From Syntrophobacteria bacterium (GTDB taxonomy: Bacteria; Desulfobacterota; DSWW01), in assembly GCA_030145435.1 (NCBI GenBank), contig JAQYVQ010000476.1:1-30253 (forward strand): a DNA stretch of 30,253 bases, written 5' to 3'. The translations under genes and the position numbers were made by a program. The notes beneath the pieces are model-generated. The model did not search any database. It saw only the letters and a program-made list of their open reading frames with translations, and was not told where the DNA came from. Shown here one piece after another: positions 1 through 8,666 of this stretch. How positions within the stretch are numbered: the stretch's first letter is position 1; the number at the start of each line of letters is the position of its first letter.

Positions 1-575
1 CCCTCTTCCGCCAGGAGGTCGATCTTCTCCTTTACGCGAGAACGGGGCAGGCTCCTGCTTCTCCCCCTGGCGCGCGGGATGATGCAGTAGGAGCATGCGT
101 GGTTGCAACCGTCCTGTATTCTCAGAAAGGCCCTCGTAGTACCTGAATGAACATCCGGCGACTCGAGGCCCAAGGACCGTTCCTTGGAGATATCGCCCGT
201 CCGGATGGTGGGTGTCTCGCGTTTCTCACCGGTGGTGACCCATGCGGCAATATGTTGCTTCTCCATGTTGCCCAGAATGTAGTCCACTCCGGGAATCTCG
301 GCGATCTTTTCCGCTTGAACCTGTGCGTAGCAGCCTGTCACGATGATCACCGCCGAGCGGTTCTGAAGGATCGCCTTCCGAACCAGTTGCCGACCCTTGT
401 AATCGGTGCGGCCGGTTACGGTGCACGTATTGATCACGATCACGTCCGCATCCCCCGGCTCGTCCACAACTCTGTGGCCCTCCCCACGGAGGCACGACAC
501 CATGGAATTCGTATCATACTGGTTGATCTTGCACCCGAGGGTGACCAGCATGACTTTGCGGTGTGGATGGGTCAC
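1..575 (-). CDS. mtaB: MtaB-like tRNA methylthiotransferase (radical SAM), 3' end cut by window edge
   Basis: The gene begins at GTG 575 with AAGGAG six bases upstream; 191 codons are visible before the left edge removes the C-terminus. The N-terminal methylthiotransferase domain has the three cluster cysteines C15 (TLGCKINQY), C51 (INTCTV) and C82 (VTGCYAQ). The radical-SAM domain follows with CxxxCxxC at C157, C161, C164 (CNHACSYC). The TLGCK(I/V)NQY form is typical of the MtaB/YqeV branch, which makes ms2t6A in tRNA, rather than MiaB (FGCQMN) or RimO. The missing part should hold the rest of the radical-SAM barrel and a TRAM domain. It lies 27 bases after the ComEA-like gene, so the two are probably co-transcribed. 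Family assignment is firm; the exact substrate is inferred from the motif. A separate MiaB is present at 24853-26196. Confidence 0.9.
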   Translation of the reverse strand, partial: MTHPHRKVMLVTLGCKINQYDTNSMVSCLRGEGHRVVDEPGDADVIVINTCTVTGRTDYKGRQLVRKAILQNRSAVIIVTGCYAQVQAEKIAEIPGVDYILGNMEKQHIAAWVTTGEKRETPTIRTGDISKERSLGLESPDVHSGTTRAFLRIQDGCNHACSYCIIPRARGRSRSLPRSRVKEKIDLLAEE

Positions 576-602
576 GGGAGGCTCCTTGTTATCACCTAAT
601 AC

Positions 603-1157
603 CTAGAAACACATACGCCCCTGAATCTTCTCGACAAGCTTCTTACCGATGCCCGGGACACGGAGGAATTCCTCGGGCGACGAGAAAAGGCCGACCGCCT
701 CGCGAGCCTCGACGATCCTGCTCGCCAGCCGCGGACCTATCCCCGGAAGCAGTTTCAGTTCCTCCTCTCCAGCCCGATTCACGTTGAGGGGCATCCCCAG
801 CAGGTACCGGCACCGCTCGGGCAACGGGGAGACAACACAGCCGCGTTCGTCGGATCCCGAAACCCTCCCGAGACGAATCTCGGTGCCCCCCTCCAGGGGG
901 ATTCGCCGGCACCGGTCGGCAAGCGGTTCGGAGAGCCGGGGCAGTTCCTTCGCTACGAGCGCGCCCAGCACCTGGCCCGCCTGGAAGGAGTGGAAACTCG
1001 AGCCGACCTCAGGGTCTGTCAGGCACACCCACTCCGCGGGCGCGACACGATGTGTGCCCCACCCAAAGTGTCCGGGCTCCCTGCTCAACAGAAAGAGCAC
1101 CGTACCGAGAAGAACCAGCAGAAAGGCCCCGCTGGGATACAACCCGCGAAAACGCAT
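603..1157 (-). CDS. ComEA-like helix-hairpin-helix protein with N-terminal membrane anchor
   Basis: A 184-residue protein. A TTG codon lies just before ATG 1157, but the ATG fits better, with AGGA about eight bases upstream. Residues about 9-26 form a hydrophobic anchor. The middle (about 30-120) is not recognised. The C-terminus (about 123-183) is a double helix-hairpin-helix DNA-binding unit: it starts LNVNRA, then ELKLLPGIGPRLASRI, and a second hairpin VPGIGKKLVEKI. In ComEA proteins this domain binds incoming DNA outside the membrane during competence; many bacteria carry such proteins without other competence genes, so the role here is inferred. It is preceded by a repeat element and followed closely by the mtaB-like gene. 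Confidence 0.8.
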   Translation of the reverse strand: MRFRGLYPSGAFLLVLLGTVLFLLSREPGHFGWGTHRVAPAEWVCLTDPEVGSSFHSFQAGQVLGALVAKELPRLSEPLADRCRRIPLEGGTEIRLGRVSGSDERGCVVSPLPERCRYLLGMPLNVNRAGEEELKLLPGIGPRLASRIVEAREAVGLFSSPEEFLRVPGIGKKLVEKIQGRMCF

Positions 1158-1171
1158 CAAGGTAATCCTAT

Positions 1172-1293
1172 CTGGCTGTTAGCAGTTAGCTATTAGCATT
1201 TAGCTCCCAGTCGCCACCCCACAAGGTGGGCGACCCTGAACGACGATGAGGGGTGGGGTGGGCTAATAGCTAAAAGCTAACAGCTAATTGCCA
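1172..1293. repeat. Inverted arrays of a 7-bp unit (NNTTAGC)
   Basis: Between cimA and the ComEA-like gene. The left arm (1172-1204) reads CTGGC, then TGTTAGC, AGTTAGC, TATTAGC, ATTTAGC. The right arm (1262-1293), read on the minus strand, is CTGGC then AATTAGC, TGTTAGC, TTTTAGC, TATTAGC with CTGGC at the outer end. So each arm is four tandem heptamers NNTTAGC and the arms are inverted. The 57-base centre has its own partial palindrome, CGCCACCCCAC / GTGGGCG. No open frame crosses it. It looks like a dispersed small repeat, not a gene; function unknown. Confidence 0.75.
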
Positions 1294-1347
1294 GTAGGCG
1301 ACAGAGGAGGACGATGGCCCGAGAGGCGAAAGGCCCTGTTACCCTCT

Positions 1348-2958
1348 TCACGCCTTGCGTGAACTCTTCGGCTCCATCAGCAGCTTGTACTCGACGGCAT
1401 CCACCAGGGCCTGCCAACTCGCCTCGATGATGTTGTAGGAGACCCCCACCGTCGACCACTCCCGCTTCCCGTCACCACTCTGGATCAGCACCCGCACGTG
1501 GGAGCCTGTCCCCTCTCCGGAGGGGAGCACCCTCACCTTGTAGTCCACCAGCCGAACCGACCGAAGCTGGGGATAGAACTTCTCGAGGGCCTTCCGCAGG
1601 GCGTTGTCCAGGGCGTTGACCGGGCCCTCTCCCTCTGCAGCGGTATGTTCGACTTTGCCGTCCACCTCGATCATGACCGTTGCCTCGGAATAGGGCGGCT
1701 CCCTTTCCTCTCTCTTCTCATCCATCACACGAAAACCGACCAGGTTGAAGAACTTCGGCCTCTTGCCGAGGGCCTTCTTCATGAGCAGTTCAAAGGACGC
1801 ATCTGCCCCTTCGTAACGGTACCCCTTCTTCTCCATGTCCTTCATGGTGTCCATGATCTCCTGCGCCGCACCTTTCTTGCCCTTGAGATCCAATCCGAAC
1901 TGCTTTGCCTTCTCTCCGATCGTCGACTTCCCGGAAACGTCCGACACGAGGAAACGACGCTGGTTTCCGACAGCTTCCGGTGGGATGTGCTCGTAGGTGC
2001 GGGGGTTCTTCGTCACCGCGCTCACGTGGATCCCCCCCTTGTGCGAAAAGGCATTCTCTCCCACGTAGGGGCGCTGTCGGTCCGGGATCTGGTTGGCCAG
2101 CTCCGCAACGAAACGGGAACACTCCCGAAGGGTTCTCAGCTTCTCCTTGGGCACACACGGCATGTTCATCTTGAGCTGGAGACTTGGGATCACGGAACAG
2201 AGGTTCGCGTTCCCGCATCTCTCTCCGTACCCGTTGATCGTTCCCTGGATCTGGACCGCCCCTTCCTGGACGGCGGCAAGCGAGTTGGCCACGGCCAGGT
2301 CCGAGTCGTTGTGTGCATGGATCCCGAGAGGCACCTTGACGAGGGGAAACACCTCGCGAACGATCTGCCGCAGACGGGACGGAATCATCCCTCCGTTCGT
2401 GTCACACAGGATGATGCAGTCGGCCCCCGCCTCTTCAGCAGCCTGGATGCACCGAAGGGTGTGCTCGGGATTCGCCATGTACCCGTCGAAGAAGTGCTCC
2501 GCATCAAAGAACACCTCCTCGAGCCGCTCCTTGAGGAAGGAAATCGAATCGCGGATCATCCGAAGGTTTTCCTCGTAGGAGACGCGGAGGGCCTCCTTCA
2601 CGTGCAGGTCCCATGTCTTGCCGACCAGCGTTGCAACCCGGACCCCGGAACGCAGGATCGTCCGGATCCCCGGATCCCGGGAGGCCGTGACTTCCGGGCG
2701 TCTCGTCATGCCGAAGGCGGTGAGCTTCGCCTGCTTGAGGTTCAGCCGGACAGCCTCCTGGAAGAAGGCCGTGTCTTTCGGGTTCGCACCCGGCCACCCT
2801 CCTTCGACGTAATCCATCCCGAAATCATCGAGCTTCTCCAGGATGCGCAGTTTGTCCTCTTTGGAGAAGTTGATGTGCGCGGACTGATCCCCTTCTCTCA
2901 AGGTGCTGTCGTAGAGTACGATTCGTCTGGCTCTCGACGACCCTTTTCTCTTCTTCAA
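1348..2958 (-). CDS. cimA: (R)-citramalate synthase
   Basis: A 536-residue enzyme that condenses pyruvate with acetyl-CoA to (R)-citramalate, the threonine-independent entry to isoleucine. The family is recognised from the HMGL-type barrel: DSTLREG near residue 16, GGWPGANPKD, HAHNDSDLAVANS with the metal-binding HxH, and GERCGNANL, followed by the C-terminal LeuA-type regulatory domain that senses the end product. The length fits the long CimA type; IPMS and homocitrate synthase have different N-terminal signatures. The start is TTG 2958, overlapping the lysC stop in the sequence TTGA, with GGAAGGAAAGG upstream; a longer in-frame reading to 3630 runs inside lysC and is not real. Overlap with lysC implies translational coupling. 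Confidence 0.93.
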   Translation of the reverse strand: MKKRKGSSRARRIVLYDSTLREGDQSAHINFSKEDKLRILEKLDDFGMDYVEGGWPGANPKDTAFFQEAVRLNLKQAKLTAFGMTRRPEVTASRDPGIRTILRSGVRVATLVGKTWDLHVKEALRVSYEENLRMIRDSISFLKERLEEVFFDAEHFFDGYMANPEHTLRCIQAAEEAGADCIILCDTNGGMIPSRLRQIVREVFPLVKVPLGIHAHNDSDLAVANSLAAVQEGAVQIQGTINGYGERCGNANLCSVIPSLQLKMNMPCVPKEKLRTLRECSRFVAELANQIPDRQRPYVGENAFSHKGGIHVSAVTKNPRTYEHIPPEAVGNQRRFLVSDVSGKSTIGEKAKQFGLDLKGKKGAAQEIMDTMKDMEKKGYRYEGADASFELLMKKALGKRPKFFNLVGFRVMDEKREEREPPYSEATVMIEVDGKVEHTAAEGEGPVNALDNALRKALEKFYPQLRSVRLVDYKVRVLPSGEGTGSHVRVLIQSGDGKREWSTVGVSYNIIEASWQALVDAVEYKLLMEPKSSRKA

Positions 2959-4184
2959 GCCTTTCCTTCCTCGTCTCCGAGCTCGAACGCTTCGTGCAGG
3001 GCGCGAACGGCAAGCTCGGTGTACTTCGATTTGATCACGCAGGAGATCTTGATTTCGGAGGTGCTGATCATCTCGATGTTGATCCCCTCGTCGTAGAGCA
3101 CCTGAAACATCTTTGCAGCCACGCCGGCGTGCGTTTTCATCCCCACGCCGATGATCGAAATCTTGCTGACCTTCTCGTCGGTCACGATTTCGGGAACCTC
3201 GAGCTCTTCCACACTGGGCTGGAGGATCTCGATCGCTTTCCGCAGATCGCCCTTGGGCACCGTGAACGTGAGGTCGGTGAAGCCCTCCCGGCTGATGTTC
3301 TGAATGATCATGTCCACGACGATGTTCGCACCCGCGAGGGCCGTGAAGATCTTGGCCGCCACGCCCGGCCGGTCCGGCACCCGGCGGAGCGAGATCTTTG
3401 CCTCGTCTTTGTTGTACGCCACGCTCGTAACAAGGACTTTTTCCATCGAAGGATCCTCCTTTACCACGTAGGTGCCACTCACCTCCTTGAAGCTCGACAA
3501 AACGTGAATCGGCACGTCGTGTTTCATCGCGAATTCCACGGACCGGGTCTGGAGGACCTTGGCCCCCAGGCTGGCCATCTCCAGCATCTCCTCGTAGGAG
3601 ATCCGTTCGATTTTTCTCGCGTTCACACACATGTTCGGGTCCGTCGTGTAGACCCCGTCCACGTCCGTGTATATTTCACAGACATCCGCCCCCAGGGCGG
3701 CTGCAACGGCGACGGCGGACAGGTCGGATCCACCCCGGCCAAGGGTGGTCACATCTCCGTTCTCGTCCACGCCCTGAAAGCCCGCAACCACGGCAACCTT
3801 GCCCCGGTCCAGGACGTTCTTCAGGCGGGAGCACTCGATGTCCACGATCCTCGCCTTGCTGTGGACGCTGTCCGTCAGCACCTTGATCTGGTATCCCAGG
3901 CAGGACTCGGCCGGCACCCCGAGGTCTTGCAGCGCGATGGCCAGCAGGCCGATGCTGACCTGTTCGCCGGTGGACACGATCACATCGTACTCGCGCTCGT
4001 TCGGTTCGGGAGAGACTTCATGCACGAGGTCGATCAACCGGTTCGTCTCCCCGGCCATGGCAGAAACGATCACGGCAACCTGGTGACCCCCTTTCCAGGT
4101 CTTGGCAACACGCTGGGCCACATGCCTGATCCGCTCCACACTGCCCACCGAGGTGCCTCCGTACTTCTGAACAACACATCCCAT
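2955..4184 (-). CDS. lysC: Aspartate kinase with two ACT domains
   Basis: A 409-residue monofunctional aspartokinase, which phosphorylates L-aspartate at the first step towards lysine, threonine, methionine and diaminopimelate. Seen: the N-terminal KYGGTSVGS (about 7-15), the central TTLGRGGSDLSAVA and EIYTDVDGVYTTDP segments of the amino-acid kinase fold, and two C-terminal ACT repeats from about 265 to 400, each with a 'V-GM..H.GVAAK.F' or 'RVPDRPGVAAKIF' type start, the usual site of lysine/threonine feedback. ATG 4184 has GAGGAGA about eight bases upstream. It follows tsaE by 58 bases and overlaps cimA by four, placing aspartate-family and isoleucine entry enzymes on one transcript. Confidence 0.97.
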   Translation of the reverse strand: MGCVVQKYGGTSVGSVERIRHVAQRVAKTWKGGHQVAVIVSAMAGETNRLIDLVHEVSPEPNEREYDVIVSTGEQVSIGLLAIALQDLGVPAESCLGYQIKVLTDSVHSKARIVDIECSRLKNVLDRGKVAVVAGFQGVDENGDVTTLGRGGSDLSAVAVAAALGADVCEIYTDVDGVYTTDPNMCVNARKIERISYEEMLEMASLGAKVLQTRSVEFAMKHDVPIHVLSSFKEVSGTYVVKEDPSMEKVLVTSVAYNKDEAKISLRRVPDRPGVAAKIFTALAGANIVVDMIIQNISREGFTDLTFTVPKGDLRKAIEILQPSVEELEVPEIVTDEKVSKISIIGVGMKTHAGVAAKMFQVLYDEGINIEMISTSEIKISCVIKSKYTELAVRALHEAFELGDEEGKA

Positions 4185-4242
4185 CAGACTCTTCTCCTCA
4201 CGTGATAGACCTTTCTTGTCGTCTGTCGCCTTCCCGGCCCCT

Positions 4243-4740
4243 TCATCCCTCGGTAAACCCGGCCAGGGCGGAGCGAAGGGCTTCCCACCGTTCTCGAGGC
4301 AGGTCTCCGATCCCCTCCAGGGCGATCACCCTTTCCGTTTCGTTCCGGAAGTCCAGAGAGATCCGCAAGTGCTCCTCGGGCAAAAGACCCTCAATCTTAT
4401 CAGCCCACTCGATCACGGTCACGCCCTCTCCGTAAAAAATCTCCCGGTATCCGAGATCTTCCAGTTCCGCGGGACTGTGAATCCGGTAGAGATCCAGGTG
4501 GTTGAGCTCGCACCTTCCCGCGTGGACGTTCAGGATGACGAAAGACGGGGACCGGACGTAGCTCGATTCCGGCACATCGAGGCCCTGTGCGATCCCCTGC
4601 ACGAGACAGGTTTTTCCCGCCCCGAGATCCCCCACGAGGGCCACCAGATCACCGGCAACCAGCAGGCGGCCCAATTGCCTGCCGAGTTCGAGGGTCTCCT
4701 CCGGTCCGTGCGTGGCGAGGGTCAATCGGAGGGGCTGCAT
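4243..4740 (-). CDS. tsaE: tRNA t6A37 biosynthesis ATPase TsaE
   Basis: A 165-residue P-loop ATPase that works with TsaD and TsaB to make threonylcarbamoyl-adenosine at position 37 of ANN-decoding tRNAs. Visible family marks are the Walker A GDLGAGKT (37-44), the SPSFVI switch segment, HLDLYR and VIEWADK. The frame is open for a further 40 codons upstream, but these lie in the end of the NAD(P)HX repair gene; ATG 4740 gives the usual TsaE N-terminus and length, with GGAAG upstream. It overlaps that upstream gene by 19 bases, so translation is probably coupled. TsaB and TsaD are not in the window. The neighbouring order nnr-tsaE is common in bacteria. Confidence 0.95.
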   Translation of the reverse strand: MQPLRLTLATHGPEETLELGRQLGRLLVAGDLVALVGDLGAGKTCLVQGIAQGLDVPESSYVRSPSFVILNVHAGRCELNHLDLYRIHSPAELEDLGYREIFYGEGVTVIEWADKIEGLLPEEHLRISLDFRNETERVIALEGIGDLPRERWEALRSALAGFTEG

Positions 4741-6293
4741 TCCTGTTCTTCCAATAATTCCCTGAACTGCCGGGGCAGGGACTGCATGACTTCCGAGGCG
4801 AGAAACCCGACGGGGCCAAGGGTTCGTGCCGTGAGGTCCCCCGCGGCTCCGTGAAGCCACACGGCGAAGGAGGCCGCGTCATACGCCTCCATCCCCTGAA
4901 CGAGGAATGCGCCTATCATACCGGTCAGGACATCGCCCATGCCGCCCGCGGCCATCCCCGGATTGCCCGTAAGATTGATGCGCAGCCTTCCGTCCGGGGC
5001 TGCAATCAGGGTTCGAGCCCCCTTCAGAACGGTCACGACACCCCACTGCTCGGCGAACGACCTGGCCGCTTCCACGCGGTTCTCCTGTACCCAGGTGACC
5101 GGCTTGTCGATGAGACGGCCCATCTCCCCCGGGTGGGGGGTCACGATAATCTCTGCGGACTGCTTTCCCCGGAGGTCCGGGTTGCCGGCGAGCAAGGTCA
5201 GTGCATCCGCATCCCAGACCATGGGCCGGTCGACGTCGACCCAGAGAGCACGAACGATATGCCCGGTCTCCTCGTTCACGCCCATGCCGGGTCCGACCGC
5301 AAGGCCCTTCACCGAAGAGGCGAACTCCTTGATTTCCTCCAGGCCGCCGGAAGACAAGGTTTCATCCTTTCCCGCCGGAAGGGGCAGGGTCATGACCTCT
5401 GTGAGCTTCTGCTCCATGACCGGGTTCAACGTCTTCGGGATCCCCAGCGTAACGAGCCCGGCGCCACAGCGGAGGGCGGACTCGGAGCACAGGCAGGCAG
5501 CGCCCGTTTTTCCAAGGGACCCGGACAGGACGAACAAATGGCCGTACGTGCCCTTGTGGGTATCCGGCTCTCGACGGAGCCAGTGGACGAGAGAGGCCGG
5601 CTCGAAGATCTCTTCCCGGACGCCGAGTTCGTCCAGGAGTCTTTCTGGGATGCCGATGTCCACACACGTAATCCGGCCCGCGTGGCCGGCCCCCGGATAC
5701 AGATAGAGCCCTCTCTTCGGCAACCCGAAGGTTGCAGTACATTCGGCACGAACGGCCGTTCCCAGGACCTTCCCCGTGTCGGCACAGATGCCGGAAGGCA
5801 GGTCCACGGCGAATACGGGCCGTCGGGCCGCCTCGATCGCCTCGATCGCCTTCCGGTAGAGCCCCTCGACGGGCCTGGCAAGCCCGGTACCGAAGATGGC
5901 GTCCACGATGCACGATGCACCTTGCCATCGTCGAAGGACATCTTCGGAAATTCCTTCGTCTTTCAGGAGTCGGACCGGGACGTCCGTCCCGTCCAGAGCA
6001 TCGAAGTAGATCCGCGCATCCCCGCGTATGCGGTCCGGCGCCGCGAGAAGAAACACCTCGGACTCGATTCCCGCTTCGTGCAGGCACCTTGCGATGACGA
6101 ATCCGTCCCCTCCGTTGTTCCCCCCACCACACACGAGGACGACAGGGCCCTCTTGCAGATTCTGGAACTGCTCTCTCAGGACCCGTGTCGCGCCACGCCC
6201 CGCGTTTTCCATGAGGACCGCACCCGGGATCCCCACCTCCTCGATGGTCCGCCGGTCCAGTTCACGAATGAGTTCGGCTGTAGCGATCCGCAT
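4722..6293 (-). CDS. nnr: Bifunctional NAD(P)HX epimerase / ADP-dependent dehydratase
   Basis: A 523-residue fusion that repairs hydrated NADH/NADPH. The N-terminal half (about 1-215) is the YjeF_N epimerase, with MENAGRGA (28-35) and the phosphate loop GGGNNGGDGFV (about 56-66). The C-terminal half (about 225-510) is the ribokinase-like dehydratase (YjeF_C/NnrD), with GPGMG, TPHPGEM and the nucleotide segment GNPGMAAGGMGDVLTG. ATG 6293 has AAGG eight bases upstream and matches the family N-terminus; the frame continues upstream only as a shadow of glmM. It begins 20 bases after the glmM stop and overlaps tsaE. Confidence 0.95.
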   Translation of the reverse strand: MRIATAELIRELDRRTIEEVGIPGAVLMENAGRGATRVLREQFQNLQEGPVVLVCGGGNNGGDGFVIARCLHEAGIESEVFLLAAPDRIRGDARIYFDALDGTDVPVRLLKDEGISEDVLRRWQGASCIVDAIFGTGLARPVEGLYRKAIEAIEAARRPVFAVDLPSGICADTGKVLGTAVRAECTATFGLPKRGLYLYPGAGHAGRITCVDIGIPERLLDELGVREEIFEPASLVHWLRREPDTHKGTYGHLFVLSGSLGKTGAACLCSESALRCGAGLVTLGIPKTLNPVMEQKLTEVMTLPLPAGKDETLSSGGLEEIKEFASSVKGLAVGPGMGVNEETGHIVRALWVDVDRPMVWDADALTLLAGNPDLRGKQSAEIIVTPHPGEMGRLIDKPVTWVQENRVEAARSFAEQWGVVTVLKGARTLIAAPDGRLRINLTGNPGMAAGGMGDVLTGMIGAFLVQGMEAYDAASFAVWLHGAAGDLTARTLGPVGFLASEVMQSLPRQFRELLEEQECSPSD

Positions 6294-6313
6294 ACCGCCT
6301 TCCCTCGCCCCTT

Positions 6314-7663
6314 TCAGCAGAGTTCCTTGCGTGCTTTCTCGGCAATCTCTCCGGCATACCAGTTGATCCGGTCGGAATCCGGGCCTTCGATCATGATGCG
6401 CAGGAGAGGCTCGGTGCCCGAATAACGGACCAGCACGCGCCCGCTGTCCCCGAGTTCGTTCTCGACCCGCAGGACGTCCTCCTGAACACTGGGGAGTTCC
6501 TCGAGAGGCACCTTTCTCTCCACCTGGACGTTCAAGAGCACTTGCGGCAGCCTCTTCATCTGCCCGGCAAGTTCCGAGACCTTGAGCCCTGTCCGCCTCA
6601 TGATGGCCAGGACCTGCAAGGCCGTGATGATCCCATCCCCGGTGGTCGTGTACTCTCGAAAGATGAGGTGCCCGGACTGCTCTCCCCCGAGCAGGTAATC
6701 GGCTCTCCTCATCTCTTCCACGACGTAACGATCCCCAACCGCGGTCCGAACGAGCTTTCCTCCCACCTCTTTCAGGGCAAGCTCCAGACCGATGTTGCTC
6801 ATGACCGTGGCCACAACCGTGTTGTGCGGCAGGTCGCCCGTACGAATCATCTCCCTCCCGCAGAAGGCCATCACAGCATCCCCGTCCACGATCCGGCCCT
6901 GTTCGTCCGCAAAGATGACGCGGTCTCCGTCGCCGTCCAGGGCGATCCCGATATCCGCACCGGTCTCTTTCGTCAGCGAGGCCATCCGCTCCGCGTTCTG
7001 GGAACCGCACGCCTCGTTGATGTTCTTGCCGTCCGGCTCCACCCCCAGGGTCCTCACCTCGGCGCCCAGCTCCGAGAACACCGTGGGTGCAACCCGATAG
7101 CCCGCACCATTGGCACAGTCGAGCACGATGTTCACGCCCTCGAGGGAGAGCTCCTTGGGAAAGGTCTCCTTCGCAAAAACGATGTACCGTCCCCTCGCAT
7201 CGTCGATCCGAAAGGCCTTGCCCACCTTGTCGGCCGTAGGCTGGAGCCGGGAGAGACGATCGGAGACGATCAGCCCCTCCATCTCCTCCTCGTCCTCATC
7301 CGGCAGCTTGTATCCGTCCCGATGGAAGAACTTGATCCCGTTGTCCTGAAAAAGGTTGTGGGACGCAGAGATCATCACGCCCGCATCAGCCCGCATGCTT
7401 TGTGTGATGAACGCAACCCCGGGGGTCGGAAGGGGCCCGATCACGAATGCATCCACGCCCATCGAACAGATTCCCGCGACCATCGCGTTCTCGAGCATAT
7501 AGCCGGAAAGGCGGGTATCCTTGCCCACCACAATCCTGTGACGGCCTGTGTGTGCACGGCACAGGTAGGCGATGGCCCGACCGAGCCGCAAGGCAATATC
7601 GGCCGTCATGGGCTCCTTGTTTGCTACCCCACGCACCCCATCCGTTCCAAAAAGCCTTCCCAT
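6314..7663 (-). CDS. glmM: Phosphoglucosamine mutase
   Basis: A 449-residue alpha-D-phosphohexomutase converting glucosamine-6-phosphate to glucosamine-1-phosphate, on the way to UDP-GlcNAc and peptidoglycan/LPS. All four active-site elements are seen: the phosphoserine loop MISASHN with Ser101, the Mg-binding DGDGDR (Asp243/245/247), the sugar-binding GEQSGH (327-332) and the phosphate loop RYSGTEP (413-419). The N-terminal GRLFGTDGVRG is specific to GlmM. ATG 7663 has GGAGG seven bases upstream. The order cdaA-cdaR-glmM is the classic c-di-AMP cluster; in Gram-positives GlmM and CdaR modulate CdaA activity, and the same linkage is inferred here. Confidence 0.98.
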   Translation of the reverse strand: MGRLFGTDGVRGVANKEPMTADIALRLGRAIAYLCRAHTGRHRIVVGKDTRLSGYMLENAMVAGICSMGVDAFVIGPLPTPGVAFITQSMRADAGVMISASHNLFQDNGIKFFHRDGYKLPDEDEEEMEGLIVSDRLSRLQPTADKVGKAFRIDDARGRYIVFAKETFPKELSLEGVNIVLDCANGAGYRVAPTVFSELGAEVRTLGVEPDGKNINEACGSQNAERMASLTKETGADIGIALDGDGDRVIFADEQGRIVDGDAVMAFCGREMIRTGDLPHNTVVATVMSNIGLELALKEVGGKLVRTAVGDRYVVEEMRRADYLLGGEQSGHLIFREYTTTGDGIITALQVLAIMRRTGLKVSELAGQMKRLPQVLLNVQVERKVPLEELPSVQEDVLRVENELGDSGRVLVRYSGTEPLLRIMIEGPDSDRINWYAGEIAEKARKELC

Positions 7664-7736
7664 CTATCTCCTCCTTTTCCCCGCGCCCGCGCCCGAAAGC
7701 TACACATAGCCCATCGGCATCTGTCGAATCCACCGC

Positions 7737-8666
7737 CTACTCGGAATCCTTGGGCGGGAGAGCCTTCACCTCCACTTGCTCAGGATTGCTTTTCGCCCAA
7801 ATTCCATCCACGGGCAGCTGTATTCTCACCGGAAGGCTCTCGGGGAGGGGACCTTCTCTGGGGAGGACGACCGATGCCTCAATCTGGTCGGGCTGGAGCG
7901 AATCGATCTTGCCGGCCGGTCCCTCGAGGATAACGTCGATCCGCGGGGGCTCCAGACGCACGGGACCCCTCGCATTCTTAACCTTCAGGGAGATCTGTTT
8001 CAACAGCTTCTGGACCGTTTCTTCCGCAATGGCAACACGCACCTCGACCTCCCCCTGCCCTGTCGAAGGCCAGGCATGAGGCTGATCGAGCGCAATCTTT
8101 ACCTTCATCTCAAAGCTTTCTCTTCGCTCCGTCAGATCAATGGCCTCTGTATCGACCTGGGAGATCCCTTGCACCTCGCTCTGAGCACCCACGATCTCTA
8201 CCCGGTTCGGCACGACTTCCGCGCCTTCGACGACGTGCCCCTCGGCCGGCTCCCCACTGAACCGTGGTCTGACCTCCACCCCTTTCGTGACGGTCAACTC
8301 GAACTTGAACTGAATCGTGTCGGGCGGCAACACCGTGGCTGTAAGCCCGGGGGGCAAGTGAATCATCTTCTCGTTGATCTGATAATTGCTCAATCCCACC
8401 TTCCCGTCGGAAAGGTCCAGGGTCACCGGAAGCCTGTTCGCCTCCAGATTGGAGAGGATGCGTCGGGGACCGGCCACCCGGACCCGGACCGAATCGTTCA
8501 CCTCGTTGGTGATGGCGAGAAAGCTCGGCAGGCTCTCCCAGCGCACCGGTATGTGGAGTGTGTTTTCGGCCGTGGCCTTCAGGTTCACGAAGAGCCACAG
8601 GCTCACGGCGAAGAAAAAAGAGAGGATTTTCAAACTGATATTACGAAACAGCAAATCCTTTATCAT
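7737..8666 (-). CDS. cdaR: CdaR/YbbR-domain membrane-anchored protein
   Basis: A 309-residue protein with one N-terminal membrane helix (about 10-30, ILSFFFAVSLWLFVNL) and an extracytoplasmic part built of repeated YbbR beta-domains (each about 80-90 residues; segments such as 'VRVRVAGPRRIL', 'EVVPNRVEIVGAQSEV' and 'RPARIDVILEGP'-like repeats recur). CdaR is the known regulator of the diadenylate cyclase CdaA. Its ATG overlaps the cdaA stop (ATGA at 8663-8666), implying translational coupling and near-equal production. A 73-base gap, without a clear signal, precedes glmM. Function is by family and context. Confidence 0.9.
   Translation of the reverse strand: MIKDLLFRNISLKILSFFFAVSLWLFVNLKATAENTLHIPVRWESLPSFLAITNEVNDSVRVRVAGPRRILSNLEANRLPVTLDLSDGKVGLSNYQINEKMIHLPPGLTATVLPPDTIQFKFELTVTKGVEVRPRFSGEPAEGHVVEGAEVVPNRVEIVGAQSEVQGISQVDTEAIDLTERRESFEMKVKIALDQPHAWPSTGQGEVEVRVAIAEETVQKLLKQISLKVKNARGPVRLEPPRIDVILEGPAGKIDSLQPDQIEASVVLPREGPLPESLPVRIQLPVDGIWAKSNPEQVEVKALPPKDSE

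Noticed and set aside
2959..3630. N-terminal extension of cimA to a 760-residue protein
   Set aside because: The added part is an out-of-frame reading of lysC; TTG 2958 has its own ribosome site and gives the family N-terminus.
1498..4205. Plus-strand frames opposite cimA and lysC (1498-3096, 2994-4205)
   Set aside because: Antisense shadows of clearly functional enzymes.
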